Assembly (NCBI GenBank): GCA_028288405.1 | Contig: JAQBNS010000025.1 | Coordinates: 55,915 to 119,914, forward strand | DNA length: 64,000 nt | Direction of reading: 5' to 3' | From: Chitinophagaceae bacterium | GTDB lineage: Bacteria; Bacteroidota; Bacteroidia; Cytophagales; Cytophagaceae | Translations under genes and position numbers: made by a program | The notes under the pieces: generated by a model | Seen by the model: only the letters and a program-made list of their open reading frames with translations | What the model was told of the DNA's origin: nothing | The model's database searches: none | Part shown: piece after piece, positions 1 through 10,106 of the stretch | How the letters are laid out: each line of letters begins with the position of its first letter | Position numbering within the stretch: the stretch's first letter is position 1

Positions 1-3000
1 TGGTGCAAAAAATAGAATGTGGTACAGCCAGTGTACAAGGTTATGCGAGCGTTGATGCGATTGCCACGGACAATACCAATATTTATCTTTCAGGAGACTA
101 TTACGGGACGGTTGACTTTGATCCTTCTCCTACAGCCACAGCCAATATTGCTGTTACTCCGACAGGCGTTCCACATAGTGATCCTTATTTTGCCAAGTAC
201 GATGGAACTACCGGAGCCATGGCCTGGGCAAAGAGCATTACCTGTAATGGAGAAAACGCTTTCATTCATAACAATGTAGATGCTTCAGGCAACTTCTACA
301 TCATGGGTTTTACCAATTCCACCACGATGGATTTTGATCCTTCTTCCGGTGTAGTAACGGGCACAGGCAGCGGTGGTTCAGACAGCTATTTGGCGAAGTA
401 TACAACCAATGGAGATTTGGTTTGGGTAAATTACTTTAAAGGCATATCGGATTTCTCTTTCATTGTGAGTCCACAGCATGTTTATTTACATGCCATGGCT
501 GGACCTACACTCAACCTGAATCCTTCCGGTGCGCAGCCTTTTTATATCAATGCAAATAATAATTTCATCGGTGCCTATAATCTAAACGACGGTACATTGG
601 ATTGGGCTTCGGGCATCGGTGGTGCCAATCAGGTTACCCTTTCTCCTAATTTGCTGTACTCTTACGGTGGACATTCTATTACAGTAGATGCACAGGAAAA
701 CGTATATGCCACAGGATGCTACTATCCGGTACCAGGTAATACCGTCAGTGATTTTGATCCTACTCCGAATGTATATCAATTGACTTTAAAGGGTGACAGA
801 ACAGATTCCTATCTGGTGAAATATTCTCCCTTGAAATTAGATTTCACTACCGACAAGTCTGCTTATTGTCAGAGTGAAACAATGACAATAAATTTCAACC
901 CCTTCGGTTATTACCCGACAGGCAATCAATATACCTTCCTGCTTTCCGATGCGAACGGAAGTTTTGCTGCTCCTGTTACTTTGTCTACACAGACTACTTC
1001 TGTGGCTGGAACGTTCACTTATCTTATACCTGTGGGTACACCGGCAGGTACGGGCTATAAAATCAGAATGACCGCTTCCAATCCTTCCACTGTTCCTGTA
1101 GTAGAGAAAAGTATTGTCATCAATGCTATTCCTATTACTCCTGTTATTTCCGGCGCACTATCGGTTTGCGGCAATGCTCAAAGCAAAACCTATTCCATTA
1201 CAAACCATGCAGGCTCTACTTATGTGTGGACCGCTCCAGCCAATGCCGCGATCAGTGGTAGCAATAGCAATCAACAAGTGGTATTGAACTTCTCCGGTTA
1301 TGTTACGACAGGAAATGTATCGGTCGTCGAAACCAATACCTTAGGCTGTGGAAGTGCACAGGCTTCTCTGTCTATTGCACCATTAGCGGTACCGGTAGCA
1401 CCAACGATATCAGGAAGTGCATCGGTATGCGGGAATGCCGGCGGCAAAGTATATGCCGTTACGAATACAGCAGGTTCTACCTACAACTGGAATTTCCCTG
1501 CAACCGCTACCAACAGTGGTATTTTAAATTCAAACAGCATAACACTTGATTTCATCGGCTTTACTACTACCGGTACAATTAGTGTAGCGGAAACCAATAG
1601 TGCCGGTTGTACCGGACTTGCCGGTAATTTTACCGTGAGTCCTTTGGTTGTACCGGTTACGTCTTCCATTACAGGATCCGCCGCAGTATGTGCGAATGCA
1701 ACCAGTCAATCGTATACCGTAACGAGTACTTCCGGCTCTACTTATGCCTGGTCAGTGGCAGGAAGCGGAACGGTTTCTTCTGGTCAGGGAGGTAATACCG
1801 CAACAATTAATTACAGTGCTTTTAGCGGTGGGAGTATAGTTGTAGTAGAAACGAATACTTCTAATTGTAAAGGCGAACCTGTTTCTTTACTCATCACCGG
1901 TCTTGCGACACCTGTAACTTCTGCCATTAGTGGCGCTGCTTCTTTATGTGGCAATGCCGTGCTTGCTCCTTACAGTGTAACAGCTCATGCCGGCAATACT
2001 TACGCTTGGTCATTTCCTTCTCACATCAGCATTGACGCGGGAGCAGGTACAAACGCAGTAACGGTAACGTGCAGCACTTTCGTAACAGGTGCTAATGCAA
2101 CAGTTATAGAAACGAATACCTCATCCGGTTGCAGTGGATTACCTGTATCTTTATTTATTAATCCATTGGCTGTACCCGTTAATACCATTACAGGAGCGGC
2201 CAGTATTTGCGGGAATGCAAAAGGAGTGACCTATAGTGTACCAGCTACAACAGGGAGTGTTTACAGTTGGACACCTGTTCCGGGTACCACGGTAATTGGT
2301 GCATCTAATCAACATGCGATTCAATTTGATTGTACGGATTTCAATACGGGCTTTACACTAAAAGTGCAGGAGACAACATCAGCAGGTTGTACAGGACCGG
2401 ATGCTACACTTAATTTGATACCGCTTTTGGTTCCTCCTGCTAATCCTATCCTTGGATCTTTAGTCAATTGTACTCCCGGTACTTCTTTGATGTTTATCTG
2501 TGGCCAGCTGGGACCTGGATCTACTTATCAGTGGATGCTTCCTTCCAATGCGGCGGCGGAAACTGCTACTACTCAAACTACTTTAGGAATGCACTTCAAC
2601 AACAGTGCTGGCGGTGATTTGAAAATGACTGAGAAGTTAAATTTGTCAGGTTGTACGTATGAAAATATTTTATCCATTGAAGCGGCGCCCGTGCCTGTTA
2701 TTACAGGACCTGCCGTAGTTTGCGGACAACCTGTGGCAGCGTATACGTTTTCTACTGCTCAGTTATCTAATGCGACTTACAACTGGGTTTATAATTCTCT
2801 GATGAGTCCGCAAGGACCGGCTACAGGTTCTTCTATCGACTTGAAGTTTAACAATTTTACATACGCTTATCCTCTTACGGTGAATGTTACTTATAAAGGA
2901 TGTTTACGCAGTGCAACCTTTACCGTCTCTCCTAAAACGTCTCCCGATCTTCCGGTCATTCAGGGACCCGCGTTTACATGTAACTCTGCAAATAATGCGG

Positions 3001-5312
3001 TGGTACCTTATCAGCTGAATCATAGCAACAGTGGATATCATTATGCGTGGTCAATTCCTCCAAACATGTTTGTAACAGGCAATGATTTGTCAGCTAGTGC
3101 GATCTCATTAAATTTATCAAACATTGCCTCCTTGCGATCTGCAGGAATAATTTCCGTTTCAGAAATAGACAATACCGATCAATGTGTAGTGGCACAGGTT
3201 AGTAAAACAATCACTGGATATGCACCGGTGATTAGATTATCAAGTGGCAGGCTAGCCGTTTGCGATCTCAGTAAAAATTATGCTTTTAGTGTAAGCAGTC
3301 TAAGTCCAGGAAGCACCTATAATTGGGTGGGTGTTCAAAATACAACGGTAGTATCTGGTAATGGAACCAATACTGCGAACTTACATTTCAATACAGCAGT
3401 AGCAATCTCACAATTCTCGGTATCAGAAACCAATGCTCTGGGTTGTCCGGCAGGCCCATTTGGTTTTGATGTACGCTATAACGGATCTCAATACGGCATG
3501 CCGAATCAGGTAGTTTCCTGTGCCGGAAGTTCATTTATGATAAGCATCGCTAGAAGTTTTGAACCGAATATAAATAAGATGGAGATCAATCTCACTTACA
3601 ATTCTTCTTATGCTTCATTGGCTACGTCACCAACTTATTATCTCGATGGTATAAGCTCTAGTGATGGCACAGCGGTTCAGGTATCTATTACAGAATCGAT
3701 TCCGGGGAATTTAAAAGTTGTTTTTTCCGCTCATGCTGGTGCTAGTTTGATTTACTTGTATGGCAATCTCATTTACCTGCGCTTTGATATCAATCATACC
3801 AATATGTTGGTAGGTAATGTGAATACTTTTGCGAGCAGCAGTATTTTGGAATATTACCTGGATGGTTCTGTTGAAAGTTGCAATACAGTAAGCGCTACCG
3901 TGACAAAGGTAGCGACGGCTGGTGCTTTAAACGGAACGTTGGTTTATTCGGACACAGGCCTAAGATTAGGTTACAACAGCGCGCAGCCTTCACAATACCT
4001 GGTTACTAATATTTCAGGTACATCAGACTGTTCAGGACTAAGCAGTCCGATTGTTCCAAATCTCAATGGTAACTTTACCTACAATTTAACGAACGGCGAT
4101 AACCTAAACATCAAACGAGATATCGCACCTGCTACGGATGTAACCAAATATATTAATGCGGACGATGCGCTTAAAGTATTTAAAATTATCGATGCTCTTG
4201 ATCTATCAGATAAAAAGAATACGCCGGTCACCATGTGTTCGCTTTTAGCCGCAGATGTAAACCGTGACGGTAAGATCACGTCAGATGATCATGATCAGAT
4301 AGTTCTCCGTAGTGCAAAAAAAATAGAGTCTTTTCATCTACAAGGTAATTTGCTTACCGAAACCCCGGATTGGAATTTCATTGATGAAACGACTATTAGC
4401 AATACAGCTGCCTACCTGAATGCACAGAATCAATACATGATAGCCTCTACTAAGAGTCCGGGAATAATATTTGATGTCACCCAAACACTACCAATCATTC
4501 CTTCTTGTCTTCCTATCCATCATACGATTAACGGATCTTGTGCGGAAGCACCACCTGAAACTTATCATGGTATATTGATGGGTGATGTAGAATTGCCCAG
4601 TCCTTATAAAGGTACTGCTGGTTACTTTGATAACGCGGCAGGTTCTCAGATGAGAACACAAGAGGTAACGGAAAATAATGCAACAGTCATTTATGACTTG
4701 TCTGCGGCTGTTCAGCTTCCCGGTAACAAGGTTCGTTTCCCTCTGTATTTCTTTGCCGCAGATACCGCACAAGCACTCGATGTGCAATTGGATTACGATC
4801 AAACCAAAATCAGAATTGATACGGTTGAAAACACTACAGAAGAAATCAATAAAGATTTTATATTTGCATATAATGATGCTAATCACGATGTGCTAATCAT
4901 TAGTGGTTTTGGTAAACAACCGTTGTTGTCCAATACAACTTTATTAAATGTTACAGCAACCCTGCTGGATGGAAACATTTCGAAATCAATGTTAGGCGAT
5001 TTTGGTATAACACTGATCAATGGAAATCCAGCGCAAGGACAAATTGTTGAAGCCACAGCCACGGCTATTGTAGAAAGTGAAGCCTTTAAAAATGTTCGCT
5101 TATTTCCAAATCCTACTACAGGCCAATTGCAGTTGACGGGTCTTGAAAATGTTTCCAGCTCAGTACAAATTGTGAATACGTTAGGAGTTGCTGTAACAGG
5201 GGAGCATGTGAATGCGACCAGTATGGATGTCAGCAATCTGGCGGCAGGTTTATATTATGTGAAGATCAGTGTCGATGGAAGCGATAAGATGATTCGATTC
5301 ATCAAATTGTAA
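1..5312 (+). CDS. Giant secreted Ig-like repeat protein, T9SS sorting domain, 5'-truncated
   Basis: The reading frame is open at the left edge and shows no signal peptide, so the true start lies upstream. At least 1769 residues are present. The first ~275 residues look like SBBP-type beta-propeller repeats (short GNFYIMG-like units). Residues ~375-1180 are PKD/Ig-like repeats of about 85-90 residues, each with an SVCGNA-type opening and a GSTYxW core. A cohesin-like region (~1190-1330) is followed by a dockerin-like EF-hand, DVNRDGKITSDD, at 1418-1429. The last ~75 residues begin with FPNPTTG and match a type A T9SS sorting domain, so surface display or release is inferred. Binding partner and function are unknown; an adhesin-like role is a guess. 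It converges on the chitinase gene through a shared hairpin. Confidence 0.85.
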   Translation, partial: VQKIECGTASVQGYASVDAIATDNTNIYLSGDYYGTVDFDPSPTATANIAVTPTGVPHSDPYFAKYDGTTGAMAWAKSITCNGENAFIHNNVDASGNFYIMGFTNSTTMDFDPSSGVVTGTGSGGSDSYLAKYTTNGDLVWVNYFKGISDFSFIVSPQHVYLHAMAGPTLNLNPSGAQPFYINANNNFIGAYNLNDGTLDWASGIGGANQVTLSPNLLYSYGGHSITVDAQENVYATGCYYPVPGNTVSDFDPTPNVYQLTLKGDRTDSYLVKYSPLKLDFTTDKSAYCQSETMTINFNPFGYYPTGNQYTFLLSDANGSFAAPVTLSTQTTSVAGTFTYLIPVGTPAGTGYKIRMTASNPSTVPVVEKSIVINAIPITPVISGALSVCGNAQSKTYSITNHAGSTYVWTAPANAAISGSNSNQQVVLNFSGYVTTGNVSVVETNTLGCGSAQASLSIAPLAVPVAPTISGSASVCGNAGGKVYAVTNTAGSTYNWNFPATATNSGILNSNSITLDFIGFTTTGTISVAETNSAGCTGLAGNFTVSPLVVPVTSSITGSAAVCANATSQSYTVTSTSGSTYAWSVAGSGTVSSGQGGNTATINYSAFSGGSIVVVETNTSNCKGEPVSLLITGLATPVTSAISGAASLCGNAVLAPYSVTAHAGNTYAWSFPSHISIDAGAGTNAVTVTCSTFVTGANATVIETNTSSGCSGLPVSLFINPLAVPVNTITGAASICGNAKGVTYSVPATTGSVYSWTPVPGTTVIGASNQHAIQFDCTDFNTGFTLKVQETTSAGCTGPDATLNLIPLLVPPANPILGSLVNCTPGTSLMFICGQLGPGSTYQWMLPSNAAAETATTQTTLGMHFNNSAGGDLKMTEKLNLSGCTYENILSIEAAPVPVITGPAVVCGQPVAAYTFSTAQLSNATYNWVYNSLMSPQGPATGSSIDLKFNNFTYAYPLTVNVTYKGCLRSATFTVSPKTSPDLPVIQGPAFTCNSANNAVVPYQLNHSNSGYHYAWSIPPNMFVTGNDLSASAISLNLSNIASLRSAGIISVSEIDNTDQCVVAQVSKTITGYAPVIRLSSGRLAVCDLSKNYAFSVSSLSPGSTYNWVGVQNTTVVSGNGTNTANLHFNTAVAISQFSVSETNALGCPAGPFGFDVRYNGSQYGMPNQVVSCAGSSFMISIARSFEPNINKMEINLTYNSSYASLATSPTYYLDGISSSDGTAVQVSITESIPGNLKVVFSAHAGASLIYLYGNLIYLRFDINHTNMLVGNVNTFASSSILEYYLDGSVESCNTVSATVTKVATAGALNGTLVYSDTGLRLGYNSAQPSQYLVTNISGTSDCSGLSSPIVPNLNGNFTYNLTNGDNLNIKRDIAPATDVTKYINADDALKVFKIIDALDLSDKKNTPVTMCSLLAADVNRDGKITSDDHDQIVLRSAKKIESFHLQGNLLTETPDWNFIDETTISNTAAYLNAQNQYMIASTKSPGIIFDVTQTLPIIPSCLPIHHTINGSCAEAPPETYHGILMGDVELPSPYKGTAGYFDNAAGSQMRTQEVTENNATVIYDLSAAVQLPGNKVRFPLYFFAADTAQALDVQLDYDQTKIRIDTVENTTEEINKDFIFAYNDANHDVLIISGFGKQPLLSNTTLLNVTATLLDGNISKSMLGDFGITLINGNPAQGQIVEATATAIVESEAFKNVRLFPNPTTGQLQLTGLENVSSSVQIVNTLGVAVTGEHVNATSMDVSNLAAGLYYVKISVDGSDKMIRFIKL

Positions 5313-5331
5313 TACATCGTAAAAAATAAAA

Positions 5332-5368
5332 AAGGGTGAAAGGCAAAGTTACTTTGTTTTTCACCCTT
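5332..5368. terminator. Bidirectional terminator hairpin between convergent genes
   Basis: The 10-nt arms AAGGGTGAAA and TTTCACCCTT are perfectly complementary, with A-rich sequence on one side and T-rich on the other. The hairpin lies between the stop codons of two convergent genes, so it probably serves both. Confidence 0.7.
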
Positions 5369-5377
5369 CTTATTTTC

Positions 5378-6919
5378 TTAATTCACAATTACTTTTACAC
5401 GGTACTGCTTACCATTTCCTGTAGCAGATAAAATATAAATGCCGGGACGAATGCTATTCAATTTGATCGTATGCGTTTCCTTCACTTGCTGTGCGGTCAG
5501 TATTTCGCTATAGTAAGTAGCACCTAACAAATCTGTTAGTTCCAGTTGCTGTGCTTCAGAAGCGTGATTGAATTGCACCTGAATTTCTTGTTGTGTGGCA
5601 GGATTGGGATGTACGTCAAACCAAATGATGTCTGCAGAATTCCACTGCACGTACACAATAGAAGTATAGGTAGAAGCACCGTCGGTATCTACTTGTTTGA
5701 TCCTGTAATAGATCGGATTGCTAAGAGGTTGCGTATCCAGGTAAGTATAGCGAGAGATCGCTGTCGTGTTTCCTGATGCCACTACGCGATCTACTGCCTG
5801 AAAGGATAATCCATCGATACTGCTTTCTACGACGAAGTAGCCGTTCTTTTCTTCTTTCGCTGTACTCCAATCGAGCTTCACGAATTGTCCTTCTGTCCAT
5901 GCAGAGAAATCAAGCCAGGTCACTGGCAATGGAGCAAGCACCTGACTCACCGCTAGCAACAAAGAGCGGCTATCTGAAGTCGCACAATCCTGTGTGAGTT
6001 CCCATATCATCACACCGGCTGCATTTTGCGCGGCATAGGTAGTCTTTTGTTTGATGGTTGGAATACCGTTGTAATAAATCACATTACCACCTGACCCCAC
6101 CTGATCGTTATTTTGTGAGTTGGGATAAGTATTCACAATGTCGCAATATGCGATGCCGGCGGAGTAAAGCGATCCCCATCCATAACCATAAAAAGGTAAC
6201 CCTACGACCAGCCTGGAGGCGGGTACACCTTTGGTAGTGTTCCAGTATTGAAAATCATCAGTCGTCATCGTATAAGGAGCATGTTGACCGGGACCGGTCC
6301 ATGAGCCATAGAGGTCGTAAGACATCATGTTGATCCAATCGAATTGATTGGCGGCGGTGCTCGTTACGTATTGGCCGAACCATGTTCCCAGAGCCGATGA
6401 CATTTTTTTGTTAATGTTATGCAAAGCCGTACCTAAAGCGGTAACAAAGTTTTGGTATTGAACAGCGGTCAGTGTATTGCCATCTAATATATTTCCTTCA
6501 ATGTCTACATCAATACCATCCAGGTTATACGTGGTAGCAAAGGCTGCTATTTTGGTAACGAAGGCATTGATATTGGCCGTACTGCTCAAGAGTGTCTGGT
6601 AATTTGTGCCAGAGGCACCGCCACCGCCGATGGACATAAATACTTTTACATTTTTAGCATGAGCCGCATTCACCACCGTTGTAATATTCGCTGTAGTACC
6701 ATAAGAAGGAACAAGGTTTCCGGCACCATCCGGGTTGGCAAATGCAATGTATAAATGAGTGATCTTCGCCAGATCCAGGTTATTGACACCATTCGGATAA
6801 CCTCCGGCATAAGTAGGATAATAGCCGATTACCTTGAATTGCGCCTGAGTTGTTGTAACAAACAGAGCGCCTATAACAAGCGTAAAGAGTAAAACTGATT
6901 TTTTAAGAGTCGGATACAT
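5378..6919 (-). CDS. Secreted GH18 chitinase with T9SS sorting domain
   Basis: This 513-residue protein has a signal peptide ending near TTTQAQ (residue 27). Residues 28-330 form a GH18 catalytic domain. The hallmark DGIDVDIE is at 134-141, with E141 the expected proton donor, and a conserved MSYDLYG segment follows. GH18 enzymes of this kind hydrolyse chitin by substrate-assisted catalysis. Residues ~335-425 are the fibronectin-like spacer often seen before T9SS tails, and the last ~80 residues (HPNPATQ onward) are a type A sorting domain. It is paralogous to the chitinase at 50906-52942: both contain ATWFG and a WTGPGQH segment. No chitin-binding module was seen here. Substrate preference (endo or exo) cannot be read from the sequence. 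Confidence 0.93.
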   Translation of the reverse strand: MYPTLKKSVLLFTLVIGALFVTTTQAQFKVIGYYPTYAGGYPNGVNNLDLAKITHLYIAFANPDGAGNLVPSYGTTANITTVVNAAHAKNVKVFMSIGGGGASGTNYQTLLSSTANINAFVTKIAAFATTYNLDGIDVDIEGNILDGNTLTAVQYQNFVTALGTALHNINKKMSSALGTWFGQYVTSTAANQFDWINMMSYDLYGSWTGPGQHAPYTMTTDDFQYWNTTKGVPASRLVVGLPFYGYGWGSLYSAGIAYCDIVNTYPNSQNNDQVGSGGNVIYYNGIPTIKQKTTYAAQNAAGVMIWELTQDCATSDSRSLLLAVSQVLAPLPVTWLDFSAWTEGQFVKLDWSTAKEEKNGYFVVESSIDGLSFQAVDRVVASGNTTAISRYTYLDTQPLSNPIYYRIKQVDTDGASTYTSIVYVQWNSADIIWFDVHPNPATQQEIQVQFNHASEAQQLELTDLLGATYYSEILTAQQVKETHTIKLNSIRPGIYILSATGNGKQYRVKVIVN

Positions 6920-7440
6920 AAAAACTTCAATAGCTGTTGATTTTCAGAAGTCTGGGCTACTGCTTGTGTAGCCTTATAGAGGCAGGCTTTTATAAATCAA
7001 TAATACAACACACGTTTTTATAGTAATATTTTTACCGGGTTTAATTTTACGGACAAAAACTGGACAGACAAGAGTAGGACATTTTATATGATTAGTTATG
7101 AGTGAATTGACTGTTTAAGACAAAAAACGTTGCATGTTTGACTCTTGTAAATGGTATCACTTGTTTGAGTTTGCCAGAACAATAATCTTTATGGCTTGCA
7201 GGAATATTTTTCGGTTTCATACGGATGTACCGTTTAAAGATTCGGGTTGCTTATCTACAATTAGCTATTATTTTTACAAGCAGAATAACAAGCGTGATGG
7301 TACGACCCGAAGAATACAAGCCAGGAAATTACATTGTTCTCCGATCTGAGGGGAAGCCCCTTTGCCTAAAGTAAAATACGAACACCTCCGTAAAAAAATT
7401 TATGAGGAGCAAACAGGTAAACAGCTTCAACGGAATAAAT
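6920..7440. other. Gene-poor intergenic region
   Basis: About 520 nt lie between the chitinase start and the terminator of the next minus-strand gene. It must carry the chitinase promoter, but no convincing TAnnTTTG/TTTG pair was found on the minus strand. A 71-codon plus-strand frame (7134-7349) has no recognisable protein character and is not called. Confidence 0.5.
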
Positions 7441-7477
7441 AAAAAAAGCACACATAAAAATGATGTATGCTTTTTTT
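7441..7477 (-). terminator. Terminator hairpin downstream of the secreted protein gene
   Basis: Two 15-nt arms starting with seven A and ending with seven T pair with one mismatch. The hairpin sits 17 nt beyond the stop codon of the minus-strand gene at 7495. Confidence 0.65.
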
Positions 7478-7494
7478 CTACTGAGATGGTTCTG

Positions 7495-8148
7495 CTAGTC
7501 CTTATAATTTCTTCCCTCAATCGGTGTATAAACAAAACGAATGTTGTCAATAAGCAAGCTTCCTGTATCTCCTGCTTTTCCTTGTATGAACCATTGCAAC
7601 GCTTTGAGCTCTTCTGCATGTAAAGGTGGTTTTTCGCCATTGCCAAAATCAGGAGACTGCTCTAAATCCGCAATTGGAATAAGAATAGTAGTCCATTCTT
7701 CACTGGCCGGAACATTTTTTCTGTAGTAATTATAATCTGTTACATCATTGGTACAAAACTGAAAGGCATGTTTAGGGCCTTTGTAATCGTAAGCGACATA
7801 TACGATATGTTTAGGATAGCTACTGGCTCGTGTGGTACAATATATTCCTACATAGGGATCGTATTTTAATTCTCCTTGATTCAATGTATAGTTCACTTGT
7901 AATACCTTACCATGTTCTTTATCGCTTATAATGAAGTTTGGACTTATGGTGGATGCTCCCTTATTATCAACGTCTGAAAGAGTGAGCCAGGTTTCTCCTC
8001 TTAATGTGTTTCGATTAAAAGTTTTTGATCCGGCTCCTTCGAAATCAAAACGATCAATCCAAACATCTTCTTTAGTATGCGTTTTTTGTGAAAAAGCGTT
8101 AATCGAACAAACGGAAAATAGCGAGAAATAAAAGATGATTTTTTTCAT
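7495..8148 (-). CDS. Secreted protein with carbohydrate-binding-like jelly-roll domain
   Basis: The start at 8148 (MKKIIFYF) is chosen over an upstream in-frame start at 8208 because it gives a standard signal peptide ending INAFSQ. The mature part of ~195 residues begins with a DRFDFEGAG segment. It later has WTTILIPIADL and ends with SLLIDNIRFVY, a pattern I associate with galactose-binding-like beta-sandwich domains such as CBM11 or CIA30-type modules. That points to glycan binding, but no catalytic or sorting domain is present and the family call is inference. The gene stands alone, with a terminator just downstream. Confidence 0.7.
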   Translation of the reverse strand: MKKIIFYFSLFSVCSINAFSQKTHTKEDVWIDRFDFEGAGSKTFNRNTLRGETWLTLSDVDNKGASTISPNFIISDKEHGKVLQVNYTLNQGELKYDPYVGIYCTTRASSYPKHIVYVAYDYKGPKHAFQFCTNDVTDYNYYRKNVPASEEWTTILIPIADLEQSPDFGNGEKPPLHAEELKALQWFIQGKAGDTGSLLIDNIRFVYTPIEGRNYKD

Positions 8149-8313
8149 AATGCTAAAGTTTAAAAGTGAGAGTCGCAAAAAGAGTTCTGATTCAAAATTA
8201 GGATACAATCTGAAGACTTTCTGTATGCTTTTATAATGGCCTCCAACGTGCTAAAAAAGGATTATATACTTAGTTATAGGTAATGGATGTTCTAATTCAG
8301 GAAAGTACATCAA

Positions 8314-8346
8314 AAAAAAAGCACCGGCATAACCGGTGCTTTTTTT
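8314..8346 (-). terminator. Strong intrinsic terminator
   Basis: The GCACCGG/CCGGTGC stem with a 5-nt loop is flanked by A and T runs that extend the pairing. It lies 16 nt after the stop of the small gene at 8363. Confidence 0.8.
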
Positions 8347-8362
8347 GCAAAATAGTATTTGA

Positions 8363-8635
8363 TTAATAAACCAATGTGGCAAAAGAACCTCGAGGTAAAG
8401 CTTCGATAAATTCTTTGGTTAATTCTTTGCCGATAATTTCTTTATAAGTTTTCATGTCGTTGCCATTGAGTGCATAATTGAGCGCTCTTTCCTGATATAG
8501 AGGAACCAGATAAAACTCTTTACCGTGCGGTCTGCTGTCGTTCTTTATCCATTCCAGAGAATGGTAAGCATCTTCTAGCAAGAACTTGTGGTTATTGTCC
8601 AATACGTCAAATGGTGTCGTGTCTTTTTTGCTCAT
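8363..8635 (-). CDS. Small hypothetical protein (90 aa)
   Basis: The protein is soluble, mixed-charge, and has no signal peptide or membrane segment. It starts MSKKDTTPFD and ends FATLVY. I do not recognise a family. It is predicted to be largely alpha-helical (DAYHSLEWIKND, then KTYKEIIGKELTKEFIEAL). It precedes the desaturase stop-to-start order on the same strand, 50 nt downstream of that gene, and has its own strong terminator, so it may be the last gene of a two-gene unit with the desaturase. The function is unknown. Confidence 0.7.
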   Translation of the reverse strand: MSKKDTTPFDVLDNNHKFLLEDAYHSLEWIKNDSRPHGKEFYLVPLYQERALNYALNGNDMKTYKEIIGKELTKEFIEALPRGSFATLVY

Positions 8636-8685
8636 GGTCGATACATTTAAGTTTAACTATTATTTAATACTTGTCTCAAGAGAGA

Positions 8686-9819
8686 TTAAGACAAGGCTTC
8701 ATTAATTGTAGGGATATTCCCAAATCTTCGCAAGGTGCGTATATGAGAAGTGAGTGCTTGCCAGAAAGAAGCTTTCTCTAGATAAGGGATTCCAAATTCT
8801 TCAGCAGTTGATTTTACAATACCTGCAATCTGTGGATAGTGTACATGGCAGATATTGGGAAACAAGTGATGTTCTACCTGGAAATTAAGACCACCGATAT
8901 ACCATGACAAGAATTTATTATCGCGGGAGAAATTCACGGTGGTATTGAGTTGATGCACGGCCCAGTTATTCTCCAGGTTTCCTTTGCTGCAAGGCAAGGG
9001 ATGTGATGTACCTTCTACAGAGTGCGCCAATTGAAAGACTACAGTGAGTAAAAGTCCAGCGACGAAATGCATGAGTAAGAAGCCGACAAATACTTGCATA
9101 AAGGGAATGTGGAAAAACACAGTAGGAATGACAATAATAACAAAGAAGTAAGCCAGCTTACTGGTCGTGATTTTTAATAAGCTGATTTTATTTTCTGTAG
9201 AGGAGTTTTTGTTTACGCCATTGTTGGTATAACGACTAAACTGTATAAAGTCTTTAAACAATGTCCAATAAAGTGTGAGAATGCCATAGAACAAGAAGGC
9301 ATATACAAATTGTACTTTGTGATACCATTTTACAGTAGTATGTGGTGAAAAACGAAGCACAAGTTTGTCTTCGATGTCATCGTCGTGATGGACTATATTG
9401 GTATAGGTATGATGCAGTAAGTTGTGTTGCAATTTCCAATTGAAGACAGAGCCTCCGATCAGGTTGAGTGTATGTCCGATCCAATAGCAAACGTTGGAGT
9501 TGGCAGAATAAGAGCCGTGATTGGCATCGTGCATCACGGACATGCCGATACCCGCTACACCAAAACCCATGATGAGCCATAATACCATGCTGATGCCAAA
9601 GGCAGGTTGGAACAGAAGGAGGGCCACGAAAGGAAGAAGATAAGCGGATAACAATACAATGGTTTTAGTAACCATGGTTGAATCCGAATGTTTGGAAAGA
9701 TTGTTTTCTTTGAAGTAGGCATCTACTCGTTGTCTTACCGTAGGGAAGAAGAGTTTATTGCTGCCGTCTTTATCAATGAAACGTAAAGGAGTAGATTTAT
9801 TGTCGTTTGTTTTTTTCAA
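8686..9819 (-). CDS. Membrane fatty acid (acyl-CoA/lipid) desaturase
   Basis: This 377-residue membrane protein has the three histidine boxes of membrane di-iron desaturases: HDANH at 97-101, HNLLHH at 132-137 and QVEHH at 312-316. The Q-x-x-H-H form of the third box is typical of front-end (delta-5/delta-6-like) desaturases, which insert a double bond into an acyl chain with O2 and an electron donor. Hydrophobic segments lie at ~52-95, ~115-125, ~165-190 and ~220-262. No cytochrome b5 domain is fused, so a separate electron donor is needed. It probably adjusts membrane lipid fluidity. The double-bond position cannot be deduced. Confidence 0.92.
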   Translation of the reverse strand: MKKTNDNKSTPLRFIDKDGSNKLFFPTVRQRVDAYFKENNLSKHSDSTMVTKTIVLLSAYLLPFVALLLFQPAFGISMVLWLIMGFGVAGIGMSVMHDANHGSYSANSNVCYWIGHTLNLIGGSVFNWKLQHNLLHHTYTNIVHHDDDIEDKLVLRFSPHTTVKWYHKVQFVYAFLFYGILTLYWTLFKDFIQFSRYTNNGVNKNSSTENKISLLKITTSKLAYFFVIIVIPTVFFHIPFMQVFVGFLLMHFVAGLLLTVVFQLAHSVEGTSHPLPCSKGNLENNWAVHQLNTTVNFSRDNKFLSWYIGGLNFQVEHHLFPNICHVHYPQIAGIVKSTAEEFGIPYLEKASFWQALTSHIRTLRRFGNIPTINEALS

Positions 9820-10050
9820 CAGGTAGCTGTTTAAATTTCATTAGGGCTTGAAATAACAATCTACAGTCGTCAAATCAGAATTGGAGTATCGAAGATAGTC
9901 ATTTTAAGCTTGTGGATGGCAAAAGAGGCCATATATCTTTGTGTAGAATACCCCTTTAGTTGTGGCTATAACGGATAAAGTGCCTGTATTCGTATGAAAG
10001 CTTATTTTATTTCCATTGACTAAGTAATGAAGATTCATGTGCTTTCACAT

Positions 10051-10086
10051 AAAAAAAGATCTTAGCCTTCACCAAGATCTTTTTTT
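10051..10086 (-). terminator. Intrinsic terminator after cytochrome c gene
   Basis: Perfect 13-bp stem (seven A plus GATCTT against AAGATC plus seven T) with a 10-nt loop, located 20 nt downstream of the cytochrome stop codon. Confidence 0.8.
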
Positions 10087-10106
10087 ATGAGTGGGAAAAT
10101 GAATGA

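Noticed and set aside
7134..7349. A 71-codon frame between the chitinase and the next gene.
   Set aside because: No recognisable domain or leader, and it spans the region that should carry the chitinase promoter.
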